Shown piece after piece: positions 24,661-33,790 of a stretch of DNA of 48,475 nt; within the stretch, counting starts at the first letter, position 1; each line of letters begins with the position of its first letter. Under the pieces are notes generated by a model. That model ran no database searches and was not told where the DNA came from. It saw only the letters and a program-made list of their open reading frames with translations. The position numbers were made by a program, and so were the translations under genes. The DNA is from Candidatus Firestoneibacteriota bacterium (GTDB lineage: Bacteria > Oederibacteriota > D2-FULL-39-29), in the NCBI GenBank assembly GCA_903928075.1, contig CAIYPD010000045.1, positions 1-48,475 on the forward strand. The letters run 5' to 3'.

Positions 24661-24692
24661 ATGTACGCGTATAATATGGAGTGGAGGGAAAT

Positions 24693-25883
24693 ATGGGCGC
24701 AGGCAAGCAAATTGTCAGGTATCTGGAAGCAAATGCAGGAGCTGATATTTCTGAGAAGATGGTATTTATCGGCGGGCCCAGGCAGGTTGGGAAGACCACG
24801 CTTGCGGAACAACTGGGAGATAAACTTTACAAGGGAAATTATCAATACCTGAATTGGGACAGCCGGGAAGACAGAACGAAAATTCTTAGTGAAAATTTTG
24901 AAACAAAAAGCAAGTACATCATTTTTGATGAGCTGCACAAATACAAGAATTGGAAGAATTATATAAAGGGTATTTACGATAAGAATAAAAATAGGCTCAA
25001 TATCTTGGTCACAGGAAGTTCACGGCTTGACATTTTCAGGAAAGGCGCGGATTCTCTTTTGGGCAGATACCGTTATTATAGGTTGCATCCTTTTAGTGCC
25101 GCAGAAATGGCGGGAATGGCCTATAAAGGAGTTCCTTTAAAAAATAATCCTGACTATAACGGTAAAACTGACATCAAGTTATTTGAAAGGCGTTGTAAAT
25201 ATGGCGGCTTTCCCGAGGTTTACCTGAACCAGGATGAAGCGGGACTACGGCGCTGGCATAATGAACGGTCTGACAGGATTATAAAAGAAGATATAAGAGA
25301 TATTGAGAGTATAAAGGATATTTCCGCTATGCAGGTGCTTGTTGAATTATTGCGGGGAAAAGTCTCTTCCGAGTTATCGATTGAATCCCTCTCTAAAGAT
25401 TTGAAGGTTTCATTCAAGACCGTTCAGCATTGGTTAGATATTTTGTCCAGATTTTATTATATTTTCAGAATAACACCTTTTAGAAGTTTAAAAATAAGGT
25501 CTTTAAGTAAAAAAACTAAAATGTATCTGTGGGACTGGTCAGAGCTTGAAGATGAAGGAGCTAGATTGGAAAACATAGTTGCTTCGCATCTTCTTAAATT
25601 TACTGACTACCTGTACGATACACAGGGCTATAAGGTAGAGCTTCATTTCATAAAAGACAAAGATCAGAGAGAAACAGATTTTCTTGTTTCTGTGGATAAT
25701 AAGCCCTGGTTTGCCGTTGAGGTGAAATCTTCGTACAAAGAAATTCCCCAAACTCTAAGATATTTTATAGAAAGGATTGGTATACCTGCTGCCTATCTTG
25801 TAGTGATGGAACCGGGGAAAGATTTTATTATTAAAGGCGTAAGGGTTATTAGTATAGATAAATTTCTTGCTGGATTGGTTTAG
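24693..25883 (+). CDS. AAA ATPase with DUF4143 C-terminal domain
   Basis: About 396 aa. The Walker A motif GPRQVGKT (28-35) and Walker B YIIFDEL (Asp79-Glu80) mark an AAA_14 ATPase; the arginine-containing GSSRLDIF follows. The C-terminal half (from ~170) is DUF4143, with a winged-helix-like region (SIESLSKDLKVSFKTVQHWL) and a PD-(D/E)xK-like fold segment (RETDFLVSVDNKPWFAVEVK), the E-x-K pair being visible. These proteins are common in archaea and candidate phyla; function is unclear, possibly DNA-related. ATG 24693 is chosen because GGAGGG lies 4 nt upstream. It sits alone among repeats and is probably accessory. Confidence 0.85.
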   Translation: MGAGKQIVRYLEANAGADISEKMVFIGGPRQVGKTTLAEQLGDKLYKGNYQYLNWDSREDRTKILSENFETKSKYIIFDELHKYKNWKNYIKGIYDKNKNRLNILVTGSSRLDIFRKGADSLLGRYRYYRLHPFSAAEMAGMAYKGVPLKNNPDYNGKTDIKLFERRCKYGGFPEVYLNQDEAGLRRWHNERSDRIIKEDIRDIESIKDISAMQVLVELLRGKVSSELSIESLSKDLKVSFKTVQHWLDILSRFYYIFRITPFRSLKIRSLSKKTKMYLWDWSELEDEGARLENIVASHLLKFTDYLYDTQGYKVELHFIKDKDQRETDFLVSVDNKPWFAVEVKSSYKEIPQTLRYFIERIGIPAAYLVVMEPGKDFIIKGVRVISIDKFLAGLV

Positions 25884-26236
25884 CGTAAATCCTTATTTTA
25901 TAACGATTGTTTTTCCAGAAGAGAATTTAAAGTTAGAGCTGCTTTTTAAAAGAGAAATAATAAAATGAGAGAACAAAAAGAAATTAATGCATTTGAAACT
26001 AAAATTAAGAAAATAGATGAGCAGATAGCTGCTTTAAATGCGCTTCGAAAACAATATCTGAGAGAAGAAGCTGGGTGAAAGCTTGAATATGATTGGCAGA
26101 GGTCGGCTTCTAATAAAGGTCGCTGTCCCCTTTAATATTGAGGGAAGCCAAAATAAATAGGAAAAACTGTTAAAAAGCTGCATCTGTTTCTTTAAAGTTT
26201 AAAAAAGAAAACTTCAAAATCGGCTTTCCTGCCTGT
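25884..26236. other. Gap with at most one tiny ORF
   Basis: A 353-bp A/T-rich gap between the ATPase and HAD genes. Apart from the 37-codon frame below I see no RNA gene, clear promoter or strong terminator. Confidence 0.5.
25965..26078 (+). CDS. Possible 37-aa coiled-coil peptide
   Basis: A frame of 37 codons, MREQKEINAFETKIKKIDEQ and onwards, strongly helical and charged with heptad-like hydrophobics. The Shine-Dalgarno is poor (AGAG 8 nt upstream), so it may not be translated. It could be a remnant of a larger coiled-coil protein. Confidence 0.25.
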   Translation: MREQKEINAFETKIKKIDEQIAALNALRKQYLREEAG

Positions 26237-26884
26237 TTACCAATTAAGGACTTCTTCCGGGGCTTTTGCCAGGTTTTTTGCGAACCAGTCGGCGCCTTTT
26301 AATTTTTTTTGAGGGAAGGTGGTGGTAAGGGCGAGGCATTTTGCGCCGGCGGCTTTGGCTGCGGTTACGCCGCTCACGGCATCTTCGACCACCAGACAGT
26401 CAAAAGGCGATAAATTCATTTCTTTGGCGGCTTTCAGGAATATCTCCGGGGAGGGCTTTTTGTTTTTTACCTGCAGGCCGTTGATGACCGTGTTAAAAGT
26501 TTCCGGAGGTAGTTTTATTTCCAAAAGATTTGTAAGGACCTTGATTTCATCCGCGCTTGACGCCACGGCTATTTTCAGGCCTTTGCTTTTGCAAAGTTTT
26601 ATAAACTTCCTTACCCCGGGAAGGGGTTTTAGTCTTCCTCTCACGAGCCGGCCGTAAAGTTCATAGGTTCTGGCTTTGGCTTTTTTAAGATCCAGCTTTA
26701 AGCCGTATTTTTCTGCGGGGCCGCCTATAAACCTGTCTTCACCGGTGCCTACAAAAGGCAAGAAATCTTTTTTTTGGGGATTCAAGCCCTGTTCCTTGAG
26801 GAAAGCCATGGCGGCGGCAAGGATAAATTTTTCGGAGTCTACAAGTACTCCGTCCATATCAAAGATTACGCCTTTTACCGGCAT
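26237..26884 (-). CDS. HAD-superfamily phosphatase, beta-phosphoglucomutase-like
   Basis: 215 aa. Motif I FDMDGVLVDSE (nucleophile Asp9, acid Asp11) opens the protein, followed by an alpha-helical cap (~15-80), motif II VASSADE, the lysine in NKKPSPEIF and the motif III acidic pair VVEDAVSG. This arrangement fits subfamily IA phosphatases/phosphomutases acting on small sugar phosphates. The substrate cannot be deduced, and the neighbours (lysC divergent, ATPase convergent) do not help. GGGAGG lies 6 nt before the ATG. Confidence 0.85.
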   Translation of the reverse strand: MPVKGVIFDMDGVLVDSEKFILAAAMAFLKEQGLNPQKKDFLPFVGTGEDRFIGGPAEKYGLKLDLKKAKARTYELYGRLVRGRLKPLPGVRKFIKLCKSKGLKIAVASSADEIKVLTNLLEIKLPPETFNTVINGLQVKNKKPSPEIFLKAAKEMNLSPFDCLVVEDAVSGVTAAKAAGAKCLALTTTFPQKKLKGADWFAKNLAKAPEEVLNW

Positions 26885-27001
26885 TTCCTGCCTCCCTTGT
26901 TAAGAACTTTACCGGGAAGAAAAATAAACCGTCTCCGGATGCGCAGTGCGAATTTCCCTGATTTCTTTTAAAAATGCTCTTAAATAATAAATTACTGAAG
27001 C

Positions 27002-27030
27002 ATTATAACAAAATATGAAGAAGGAGTAAA
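27002..27030 (-). promoter_or_regulatory. Promoter of the HAD gene
   Basis: On the minus strand TTTACT (27030-27025), 17 bp, TATAAT (27007-27002), with TG one base before the -10, an extended -10. Confidence 0.55.
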
Positions 27031-27099
27031 AGAGTATTCCAAAGCCACGGGATTTGAGTAAAAAAGCCGCTCAATTTTTAATAAATATCCTGTTTCTTA

Positions 27100-27128
27100 T
27101 AGAAAAAGCCTTCTTTTTTTGCTAAAAT
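27100..27128 (+). promoter_or_regulatory. Putative promoter of lysC
   Basis: TAGAAA (27100-27105), 17 bp, TAAAAT (27123-27128), preceded by TG and one base. It lies 70 bp upstream of the ATG. Confidence 0.4.
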
Positions 27129-27198
27129 ACTGCTTGAATACGCTCTTTAGGGGTGTGTTTTTTTGTATATTTTAACGGGAGGGGAAAAGTAAAAAGAA

Positions 27199-28416
27199 AT
27201 GGGGATAATCGTTCAGAAGTTCGGGGGCAGTTCGGTTGCCACACCGGAAAATATGAGGGCAGTTGCAAAAAGAATAGTTAAATGCAAAGACGAGGGAAAC
27301 CAGGTGGTTGTGGTGGTTTCCGCGCCGGGTGATGAAACTGATGAGCTTATTGAGCTGGCTCACAAGATTACGGATTCTCCGGATGAGAGAGAGATGGATG
27401 TCCTGCTTGCCACCGGCGAACAGAAATCAATAGCTCTTATGGCTATTGCGCTTAAGTCTTTAGGTTGTGACGCTATATCCTTTACCGGTCCTCAGGTCGG
27501 TATAGTGACTGACGATGTGCACGGTAAAGCGCGTATCGTTAAGATAGGCGGCGAGAAAATAGTAAAAGCGTTAAATCTGGACAAGGTGGTAATAGTCGCC
27601 GGGTTCCAGGGAATGGACGAAGACGAAGATATTACAACACTCGGCCGGGGCGGCTCTGATCTGACGGCGGTCGCAGTAGCCACAGCATTAAACGCCCAGG
27701 TTTGCGAACTCTACAAAGATGTGGACGGAATACTTACGACTAATCCGAAGATCGTGCCGGAAGCCAGGCTGATAAAACATATTTCTTACGAGGAGATGCT
27801 GGAAATGGCTTCAGCCGGAGCGCAGGTCGTCAACGCGCGCTCTATTGAATACGCGCAAAGATATAATATGCCGGTGCGGGTGCGGCCCACCTTTAATGAA
27901 GGTATGGGGACAATTATAACCATGGAGGCAAAAGAAATGGAAAAGTTATTTGTTAGCGGCGTTACTTACAGTAAAGACGAGGCAAAAGTTACGGTCTACG
28001 GCGTGCCGGATAGGCCGGGAAATGCGGGGACCATCTTCCGCACTATCGCAGATGAGAATATTAATGTGGATATGATAGTCCAGGATGTCAGCGAGGACGG
28101 CATCACAAATATTTCTTTTACCGTGGGCACGGATGAGTTAAAGAAGACACTTTCTGCGGTGGAAAAGGTAAAGTCCAAACTGGGAATAAAAAATGTAATG
28201 ATAGACGAAGGCATATCCAAACTGTCGGTAATAGGCGTCGGAATGAGAAGCCATGCCGGGGTAGCTGCGATGATGTTTGAGGCGCTGGCGGAAAGGGGAA
28301 TAAATGTGGAGATGATCTCCACTTCTGAAATAAAAATATCCGTGGTTATTGATAAGGCCAAGACGGAAGAAGCGGTCAGGTCTTTGCATAAGAAATTTAA
28401 TTTGGATAAGGTATAG
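27199..28416 (+). CDS. lysC: Aspartate kinase
   Basis: 405 aa, typical of the monofunctional class. It phosphorylates aspartate, the entry step to lysine, threonine, methionine and isoleucine. The N-terminal KFGGSSVATPENM (Lys7) and TLGRGGSDLTAVAVA mark the amino-acid kinase fold. Two C-terminal ACT domains (~265-335 and ~345-400: YGVPDRPGNAGTIF, then VGMRSHAGVAAMMFEAL) indicate allosteric feedback by lysine and/or threonine. GGGAGGGG lies 13 nt from the ATG, a longer spacing than usual. cimA follows after a nonamer array. Confidence 0.95.
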   Translation: MGIIVQKFGGSSVATPENMRAVAKRIVKCKDEGNQVVVVVSAPGDETDELIELAHKITDSPDEREMDVLLATGEQKSIALMAIALKSLGCDAISFTGPQVGIVTDDVHGKARIVKIGGEKIVKALNLDKVVIVAGFQGMDEDEDITTLGRGGSDLTAVAVATALNAQVCELYKDVDGILTTNPKIVPEARLIKHISYEEMLEMASAGAQVVNARSIEYAQRYNMPVRVRPTFNEGMGTIITMEAKEMEKLFVSGVTYSKDEAKVTVYGVPDRPGNAGTIFRTIADENINVDMIVQDVSEDGITNISFTVGTDELKKTLSAVEKVKSKLGIKNVMIDEGISKLSVIGVGMRSHAGVAAMMFEALAERGINVEMISTSEIKISVVIDKAKTEEAVRSLHKKFNLDKV

Positions 28417-28432
28417 GATTAAAAAAAGTAAC

Positions 28433-28594
28433 GGTTTATAAAGTTTTTAAGGTTTGTAATGTCTATAAGGTCTAAAATCGTTGAAAGATATTTAATTTTT
28501 TCGTGTATCTGTGTCATCTGTTTTTTATCTGTGAAATCAGCTGCGCTTTTAGCAGCATAAGGTCTAAAATCGTTGACGGATATTTTTTTAAAAC
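28433..28594 (+). repeat. Nonamer array at the lysC-cimA junction
   Basis: Four to five 9-bp units (GTTTATAAA, GTTTTTAAG, GTTTGTAAT, GTCTATAAG) followed by the conserved tail GTCTAAAATCGTTGAARG and ATATTT. A second copy of the tail alone is at 28559-28594. It occupies the cimA leader. Confidence 0.7.
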
Positions 28595-28649
28595 AAACAG
28601 CGAGGGGATAAGCGGGATAATGCCGGTTAGGCTTATCGAGGGTAAAAAA

Positions 28650-30215
28650 ATGAAAAAGATTATTATTTACGATACTACATTAAGAGACGGAGCGCAGGGC
28701 GAGGGTGTGACCTTCTCTGTTGCCGAGAAATTAAAGATTGCGAAAAAACTTGACGAAGCGGGCATTGAATATATTGAAGGCGGCTGGCCAGGCGCAAATC
28801 CTAAGGACGCTGAGTTTTTTCAGGGGCTTAAGGGTTTAAAACTTAAAAATGCAAAAAGTGTCGCTTTTGGAAGCACAAGAAGGGCGAAAAATGCCGCCAA
28901 GGACGATGAAAATCTAAAAGCTATAGTGAGAACCGGCGCTTACGGCGCGGCTATTTTTGGAAAGACCTGGGACTTGCATGTTACCGACGCGCTCAGGATT
29001 ACGCTGCCCGAGAATCTCATATTAATCTTTGATTCCGTGAAGTACCTTAAGGCGCATAAACTCAAGGTTTTTTATGATGCGGAACATTTTTTTGATGGCT
29101 ACAAGGCCAACAAGAACTATGCTTTGAAGACCCTGCAAGCCGCAGAAGACGCCGGGGCAGATTACCTGGTGCTTTGTGATACCAACGGCGGTTGTATCTC
29201 GTCTGAGATAATTGAAATATTTGAAGATGTCAAAAAACATGTAAAAACACCTCTGGGTATTCACGCCCATAATGATTCGGATATGGCCAACGCCAATACC
29301 GTTGTAGCGGTGCAAGCAGGAGCGGGAATGGTCCAGGGGACCGTCAATGGTTTTGGGGAGCGCTGCGGTAACGCCAACCTCTGCACGGTTATCCCCAATT
29401 TGCAGGTTAAACTGGGTTACAACTGCCTGCCGCCGGCAAAAATCAAAGAACTCACTTCGCTTTCTATATTCGTCGCGGAAGTGGCGAATGTAAAGCTTCC
29501 GGACAATATGCCTTTTGTCGGTTTTTCTGCGTTTGCGCACAAAGGCGGCATACATGTGGACGCCGTAAAAAAGAATCCCAAGACTTACGAACATATGGTG
29601 CCGGAGCTGGTCGGAAACAAAAGAAGAGTGCTCATATCGGACCAGTCGGGTGTAAGTAATGTCCTGTACAAGGCCATGGAACTTAATATTGACCTGGGCA
29701 AAGATAACCCGGCAACCCGGGAACTCTTAAGAAAACTTAAGGAACTCGAGAATCAGGGTTATAATTTTGAAGATGCGGAAGCTTCTTTTGAATTGCTTAT
29801 GAAAAAGACCTTGAAAACCCACCGGACCTTTTTTAAACTTGAAGGGTTCAGGGTCATTGTCGAAAATAAAGCGGACAAACTGATTTCGGAAGCGACTATT
29901 AAACTTACCGTAAAGGGTGTGCCTGAACATACTGCGGCGGAAGGGAACGGGCCCGTGGATGCGTTAAATAACGCGCTTAGAAAAGCGCTTTACGGTTTTT
30001 ATCCGACTTTAAAACAGGTGCATCTGCGGGATTACAAAGTCAGGATCATAAATCCCCAGGCAGCAACGGAAGCCATCTGCCGGGTCACCATCGAATCTAC
30101 CGACGGCAAAAATATCTGGAGTACGGTAGGTGTATCTTCCAACCTGATCGAAGCCAGCTGGTACGCGCTGGTGGACAGTATAGAATATAAACTGCTTAAG
30201 GACGGCGTTAAGTAA
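28650..30215 (+). CDS. cimA: (R)-citramalate synthase
   Basis: 521 aa, the length expected for the CimA group of the isopropylmalate synthase family. It condenses pyruvate with acetyl-CoA to citramalate, giving a threonine-independent route to isoleucine. The TIM barrel starts with [15 protein letters not shown] (metal Asp8); the metal histidines are in [14 protein letters not shown]. The C-terminal ~130 residues form the LeuA dimer/regulatory domain ([20 protein letters not shown]). ATG 28650 has GAGGG 7 nt upstream; the frame is open back to 28503 but only through the repeat array. Its stop overlaps the next lipoprotein start (TAATG). Confidence 0.93.
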   Translation: MKKIIIYDTTLRDGAQGEGVTFSVAEKLKIAKKLDEAGIEYIEGGWPGANPKDAEFFQGLKGLKLKNAKSVAFGSTRRAKNAAKDDENLKAIVRTGAYGAAIFGKTWDLHVTDALRITLPENLILIFDSVKYLKAHKLKVFYDAEHFFDGYKANKNYALKTLQAAEDAGADYLVLCDTNGGCISSEIIEIFEDVKKHVKTPLGIHAHNDSDMANANTVVAVQAGAGMVQGTVNGFGERCGNANLCTVIPNLQVKLGYNCLPPAKIKELTSLSIFVAEVANVKLPDNMPFVGFSAFAHKGGIHVDAVKKNPKTYEHMVPELVGNKRRVLISDQSGVSNVLYKAMELNIDLGKDNPATRELLRKLKELENQGYNFEDAEASFELLMKKTLKTHRTFFKLEGFRVIVENKADKLISEATIKLTVKGVPEHTAAEGNGPVDALNNALRKALYGFYPTLKQVHLRDYKVRIINPQAATEAICRVTIESTDGKNIWSTVGVSSNLIEASWYALVDSIEYKLLKDGVK

Positions 30216-30940
30216 TGAAAGCTTCCGGAAAGACAGGGAGCCTATTTTCAGGAACCCTTTTTTTTCTTCTGTTCTTAGCGGGTTGCGGCCCTTTTTACCG
30301 GACCGTAGTGGTTATGGCACCCGTGAGGACCGGAGAGTACGAGATTGATTCAGGAACCGGGATTTGCAAGATAGAAAAAGCCGGGGTTAAATTCACGCTT
30401 TCTTTTCAAAAAAGAAAAGAATTGGAAGCGATTTCACCCTACCCTGCCTGGAATCCTTATTTAAACGAACAGAAAATATTTTATAGTGTTTTTAAACTCG
30501 TAGTGGAAAACACGAGGCAGGATAAGATTTCTGTTGATATGTCAAAAGCCGTTCTGCTTGACGGCCTGGGCAATCAGGAAAGTGCGCTAATGACCGAATA
30601 TTTTAAAGGCATCTACCCGGAGAGCACTAAAGTACAGCAGCAGAGAGGGCTTAGAGGTTTTGATTATTCGGAAATAGTTATTTACACCGAGGATTATTAC
30701 AGGTATAACGCAGCTGAACGCACAATTTTTAAAGCCCGGGAAGTTTTTCCCGAAGTGAAGATGGAAGGGTATCTGGTCTTTAATATAGTAAGACGGGAAG
30801 CCGGAAGTGTTACCGTAGTTCTACCCGGGGTAAAATTACTGGGCGCAAAAGGCGAAGAAGAAGGAAAGACGGAAGAGCTTAGGTTTAAGTTCGTGCATAG
30901 TGTCTCAGTGAAAGAAAGTACAGCCGACGATAAGCGTTAA
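30215..30940 (+). CDS. Lipoprotein of unknown function
   Basis: 241 aa. The signal peptide ends in the lipobox LAGC at ~20-23. The mature part looks beta-rich and has no family I recognise; segments such as FYSVFKLVVENTRQDKISVD and KMEGYLVFNIV resemble the Ig-like domain of exported DUF4352-type proteins. It starts within the cimA stop codon, so it is translated with cimA although no functional link is obvious. valS follows after a 10-mer inverted array. Confidence 0.65.
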   Translation: MKASGKTGSLFSGTLFFLLFLAGCGPFYRTVVVMAPVRTGEYEIDSGTGICKIEKAGVKFTLSFQKRKELEAISPYPAWNPYLNEQKIFYSVFKLVVENTRQDKISVDMSKAVLLDGLGNQESALMTEYFKGIYPESTKVQQQRGLRGFDYSEIVIYTEDYYRYNAAERTIFKAREVFPEVKMEGYLVFNIVRREAGSVTVVLPGVKLLGAKGEEEGKTEELRFKFVHSVSVKESTADDKR

Positions 30941-30956
30941 ATGTTTGCTGATTGGC

Positions 30957-31085
30957 CGTCTAAAAGTCTGTAAAAGTCCATAAAGGTAAATGATTTAAAT
31001 TGCTTTTTGCGCCAGAGAAAAACGATAAACAAGTATTTTACGTTTATAGACTATTATAGACCTTTACGGACTGTTGCAGACTATG
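30957..31085. repeat. Decamer inverted-array element before valS
   Basis: Bases 30966-30987 and 31060-31081 are reverse complements at 19 of 22 positions. Each arm is made of 10-bp units (GTCTGTAAAA, GTCCATAAAG; on the other strand GTCTGCAACA, GTCCGTAAAG, GTCTATAATA). The centre carries GTAAATGATTTAAATTGC. A long hairpin could form in the valS leader. Confidence 0.7.
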
Positions 31086-31108
31086 TTTATATGCAGAGGA
31101 GTTTTATT

Positions 31109-33790
31109 GTGGCAATACATGAGCTTTCTAAAAGGTATGAGCCGAAAGAGGTTGAGAAAAAATGGTATGATATCTGGCTCTCTAAGGGATATTTTACCGC
31201 CGATGCGAACGATGGAGTAAAACCGGTTTATTCTCTGGTCATCCCGCCTCCCAATGTAACGGGTGCCTTGCATATGGGACACGCCTTGAACAACACCATC
31301 CAGGATGCGCTTTCGCGTTTTAAAAGAATGCAGGGGTTCAATGTATTATGGCTGCCCGGGACGGATCACGCAGGCATTGCTACCCAAAATGTAGTCGAAA
31401 AAGAACTGCGAAAAGAAGGCAAGACCCGGCACGACCTTGGCCGTGAAGCTTTTGAAAAGCGGGTCTGGGAATGGAAAAATAAATACGGCAATACCATTAT
31501 CGGCCAGTTGAAAACCATGGGCTGTTCCTGTGACTGGACCAGAGAAAGGTTCACCATGGACGAGGGCCTTTCTAATGCGGTAAAAACGGTTTTTGTGACG
31601 CTTTACCGGGAAGGCCTCATCTACCGCGGCAATTATATCGTGAACTGGTGCCCGAGATGCCAGACGGCTCTTTCTGATATAGAGGTGGAGCATAAGGATA
31701 CGCAGGGGCATTTCTGGTATATAAAATATCCACTCAAAGATGAACCCGGCACCTGTGTAACAGTGGCGACCACCAGGCCTGAAACTATGCTCGGAGATAC
31801 CGCGGTTGCGGTAAATCCGGCGGATGAAAGGTGGAATAAACTTATCGGGAAAACACTTCTACTGCCTATTATGAACAGGAAAATAAAAGTGATAGCCGAT
31901 GAGAGCGTTGATTTAGAGATGGGGACCGGCGCGGTTAAGGTGACCCCGGCGCATGACCCAAACGATTTTTCGATGGGCAAAAGGCATAACCTGGAAGAGA
32001 TAAAGATTATGGACAACTCGGCGATTCTTAATGAGAACGCCGGAAAGTATAAGGGTAAAGACAGATTTACGGCAAGAAAAGAAATTATAGCGGAACTGGA
32101 AGCACTGGGGCTTTTAAGCAAAGTCGAAGACTGCCTCCATTCCGTGGGTTATTGTTCCAGGTGTGAGACCGTGGTGGAGCCGATAGTTTCCCTGCAGTGG
32201 TTTGTAAAGATGAAACCCCTGGCCGAACCGGCGGTTAAAGCGGTAAAGGACGGGCAGATAAAGTTTATTCCCGGGCACTGGGAAGATACTTATTATCAGT
32301 GGATGGATAACATCAGAGACTGGTGCATAAGCCGGCAACTCTGGTGGGGGCATCGCCTGCCGGTCTGGTATTGTGTAATCTGTAAAGAAGTCATCGTTGA
32401 TTATACCGCTCCCGAGAAGTGTCCGGCCTGCGGCGGGGCAGTCGAACAGGATCCTGATGTGCTGGATACCTGGTTTTCTTCGGTACTCTGGCCTTTTTCC
32501 ACTATGGGCTGGCCGAATGAAACGCCCGACCTGAGAAAATTCTATCCGACCGCGGTGCTTTCCACGGCGTTTGATATCATCTTCTTCTGGGTTGCCAGAA
32601 TGATTATGCTCGGTATCAAGTTCCGCTGTGAAGTCCCGTTCAAAGATGTCTATATTCATGCTTTAATCCGCGATGCGGAAGGCAAAAAGATGAGTAAGTC
32701 CAGCGGCAATGTTGTGGACCCGCTGGTTGTCCTGGACCAATATGGAACAGATGCTTTACGGTTCACGCTGGCGATACAGGCGGCGCAGGGCCGGGATATA
32801 ACGCTCTCTGATGAGCGTTTTGAGGGCTACCGGAATTTTGCAAACAAAATCTGGAATGCCTCCCGTTTTGTGCTTATGAATCTCGAGGGTTTTGACGCTT
32901 CCGTTATAAAAGCGGAAAAGTTGCAACTCACGCTCGCCGACAGATGGATGCTTTCCAAATTTAACCGGCTCGTAATCCAGGTAACAAAAGACCTGGATAC
33001 CTATAATTTTGATAAAGCCGCGGGCGGCCTTTATGATTTTATGTGGCACGAATTTTGTGACTGGTATATTGAACTCGCAAAACCGAGACTCAACCCGAAA
33101 AATATTGAAGCGGCCGTCTCTACGCCGGAAAAGCATTCTCCGAGGGAAACGGCGCAGTTTCTTATTTCCGAGACCCTGGAAAAAACTTTAAGATTGCTCC
33201 ATCCCTTTATGCCCTTTATTACCGAGGAAATCTGGCAGACCCTGCCGCATGAAGGCCCGTCCATAATGACGGCTAAATGGCCCGAAGCGGCCCGTGATGA
33301 AATAAAGCCTGATTTTGAAGCGGAGATGGAACTTGTTAAATCCATAATCGCCTCGATAAGAAACGCCAGAAGCGAAGGTAAGGTTAATCCCGGAGCGAAG
33401 GTAAATGTAAATATTAGAACCAGCGATGAAGGATATCTGCGTACGATCCAAAATAACAGCCACTACATTGTGGACCTGGCCCGTGTGGAGAAACTTCTTG
33501 CCGGCCCTTTGGTTTCTAAACCGGAGCTTTCGGTAACTGCGGTCTTGCCAAGGCTGGAAATATTTGTTATATTAGAAGGGTTAATTGACCTGGGCAAGGA
33601 AAAAGTGCGTCTTGCCGGGGAAATAGAAAAAATGAATATCGAGATAGCTAAGGCTAAGGTTAAACTTTCCAATGAATCCTTTCTTGCGAGGGCTCCCGTA
33701 GAAGTGATAGCGGGGGAAAAGAAAAAACAGCAGGAATATATTGAAAAGAAACAAAAACTCGAAGAAAATCTTGAAAGGATCTCAAAATGA
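31109..33790 (+). CDS. valS: Valyl-tRNA synthetase
   Basis: About 893 aa, a normal length for bacterial ValRS. It charges tRNA-Val. The HIGH-type motif is HMGH (55-58, in TGALHMGHALNNT), KMSKS is at 527-531, the editing domain (CP1, ~190-350) includes the TTRPETMLGDTAVAVNP region, and the C-terminus ends in the coiled coil seen in other bacterial ValRS (~830-893). GTG 31109 is chosen: GAGGAG lies 7 nt upstream, and MAIHELSKRYEP matches known N-termini. The frame extends to 31007 only through the repeat. It overlaps nadC by 4 nt (ATGA). Confidence 0.95.
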   Translation: MAIHELSKRYEPKEVEKKWYDIWLSKGYFTADANDGVKPVYSLVIPPPNVTGALHMGHALNNTIQDALSRFKRMQGFNVLWLPGTDHAGIATQNVVEKELRKEGKTRHDLGREAFEKRVWEWKNKYGNTIIGQLKTMGCSCDWTRERFTMDEGLSNAVKTVFVTLYREGLIYRGNYIVNWCPRCQTALSDIEVEHKDTQGHFWYIKYPLKDEPGTCVTVATTRPETMLGDTAVAVNPADERWNKLIGKTLLLPIMNRKIKVIADESVDLEMGTGAVKVTPAHDPNDFSMGKRHNLEEIKIMDNSAILNENAGKYKGKDRFTARKEIIAELEALGLLSKVEDCLHSVGYCSRCETVVEPIVSLQWFVKMKPLAEPAVKAVKDGQIKFIPGHWEDTYYQWMDNIRDWCISRQLWWGHRLPVWYCVICKEVIVDYTAPEKCPACGGAVEQDPDVLDTWFSSVLWPFSTMGWPNETPDLRKFYPTAVLSTAFDIIFFWVARMIMLGIKFRCEVPFKDVYIHALIRDAEGKKMSKSSGNVVDPLVVLDQYGTDALRFTLAIQAAQGRDITLSDERFEGYRNFANKIWNASRFVLMNLEGFDASVIKAEKLQLTLADRWMLSKFNRLVIQVTKDLDTYNFDKAAGGLYDFMWHEFCDWYIELAKPRLNPKNIEAAVSTPEKHSPRETAQFLISETLEKTLRLLHPFMPFITEEIWQTLPHEGPSIMTAKWPEAARDEIKPDFEAEMELVKSIIASIRNARSEGKVNPGAKVNVNIRTSDEGYLRTIQNNSHYIVDLARVEKLLAGPLVSKPELSVTAVLPRLEIFVILEGLIDLGKEKVRLAGEIEKMNIEIAKAKVKLSNESFLARAPVEVIAGEKKKQQEYIEKKQKLEENLERISK

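Larger units (their letters stand above)
26885..27198. other. Divergent promoter region between HAD and lysC genes
   Basis: A 314-bp gap holding one promoter on each strand (listed separately). No riboswitch-like fold, including the lysine riboswitch core, was recognised upstream of lysC. Confidence 0.5.

Noticed and set aside
26885-27198. Lysine riboswitch upstream of lysC
   Set aside because: I could not find the conserved core or a five-helix layout, and the leader after the candidate promoter is only about 65 nt.
28503-28649. N-terminal extension of CimA
   Set aside because: Encoded by repeat sequence and not similar to any CimA N-terminus; GAGGG supports ATG 28650.
29022-29594. 190-aa protein on the minus strand within cimA
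   Set aside because: Lies fully antisense to an intact, well-conserved cimA; its sequence has shadow-frame composition and no Shine-Dalgarno.
31007-31108. N-terminal extension of ValS
   Set aside because: Encoded by the 10-bp inverted array; GTG 31109 has GAGGAG at good spacing and a typical ValRS N-terminus.
30941-31108. T-box leader upstream of valS
   Set aside because: No T-box sequence or specifier loop; the gap is occupied by the 10-bp inverted array.
32114-32659. 181-aa protein on the minus strand within valS
   Set aside because: Antisense to the conserved catalytic region of valS; no domain or start signal.
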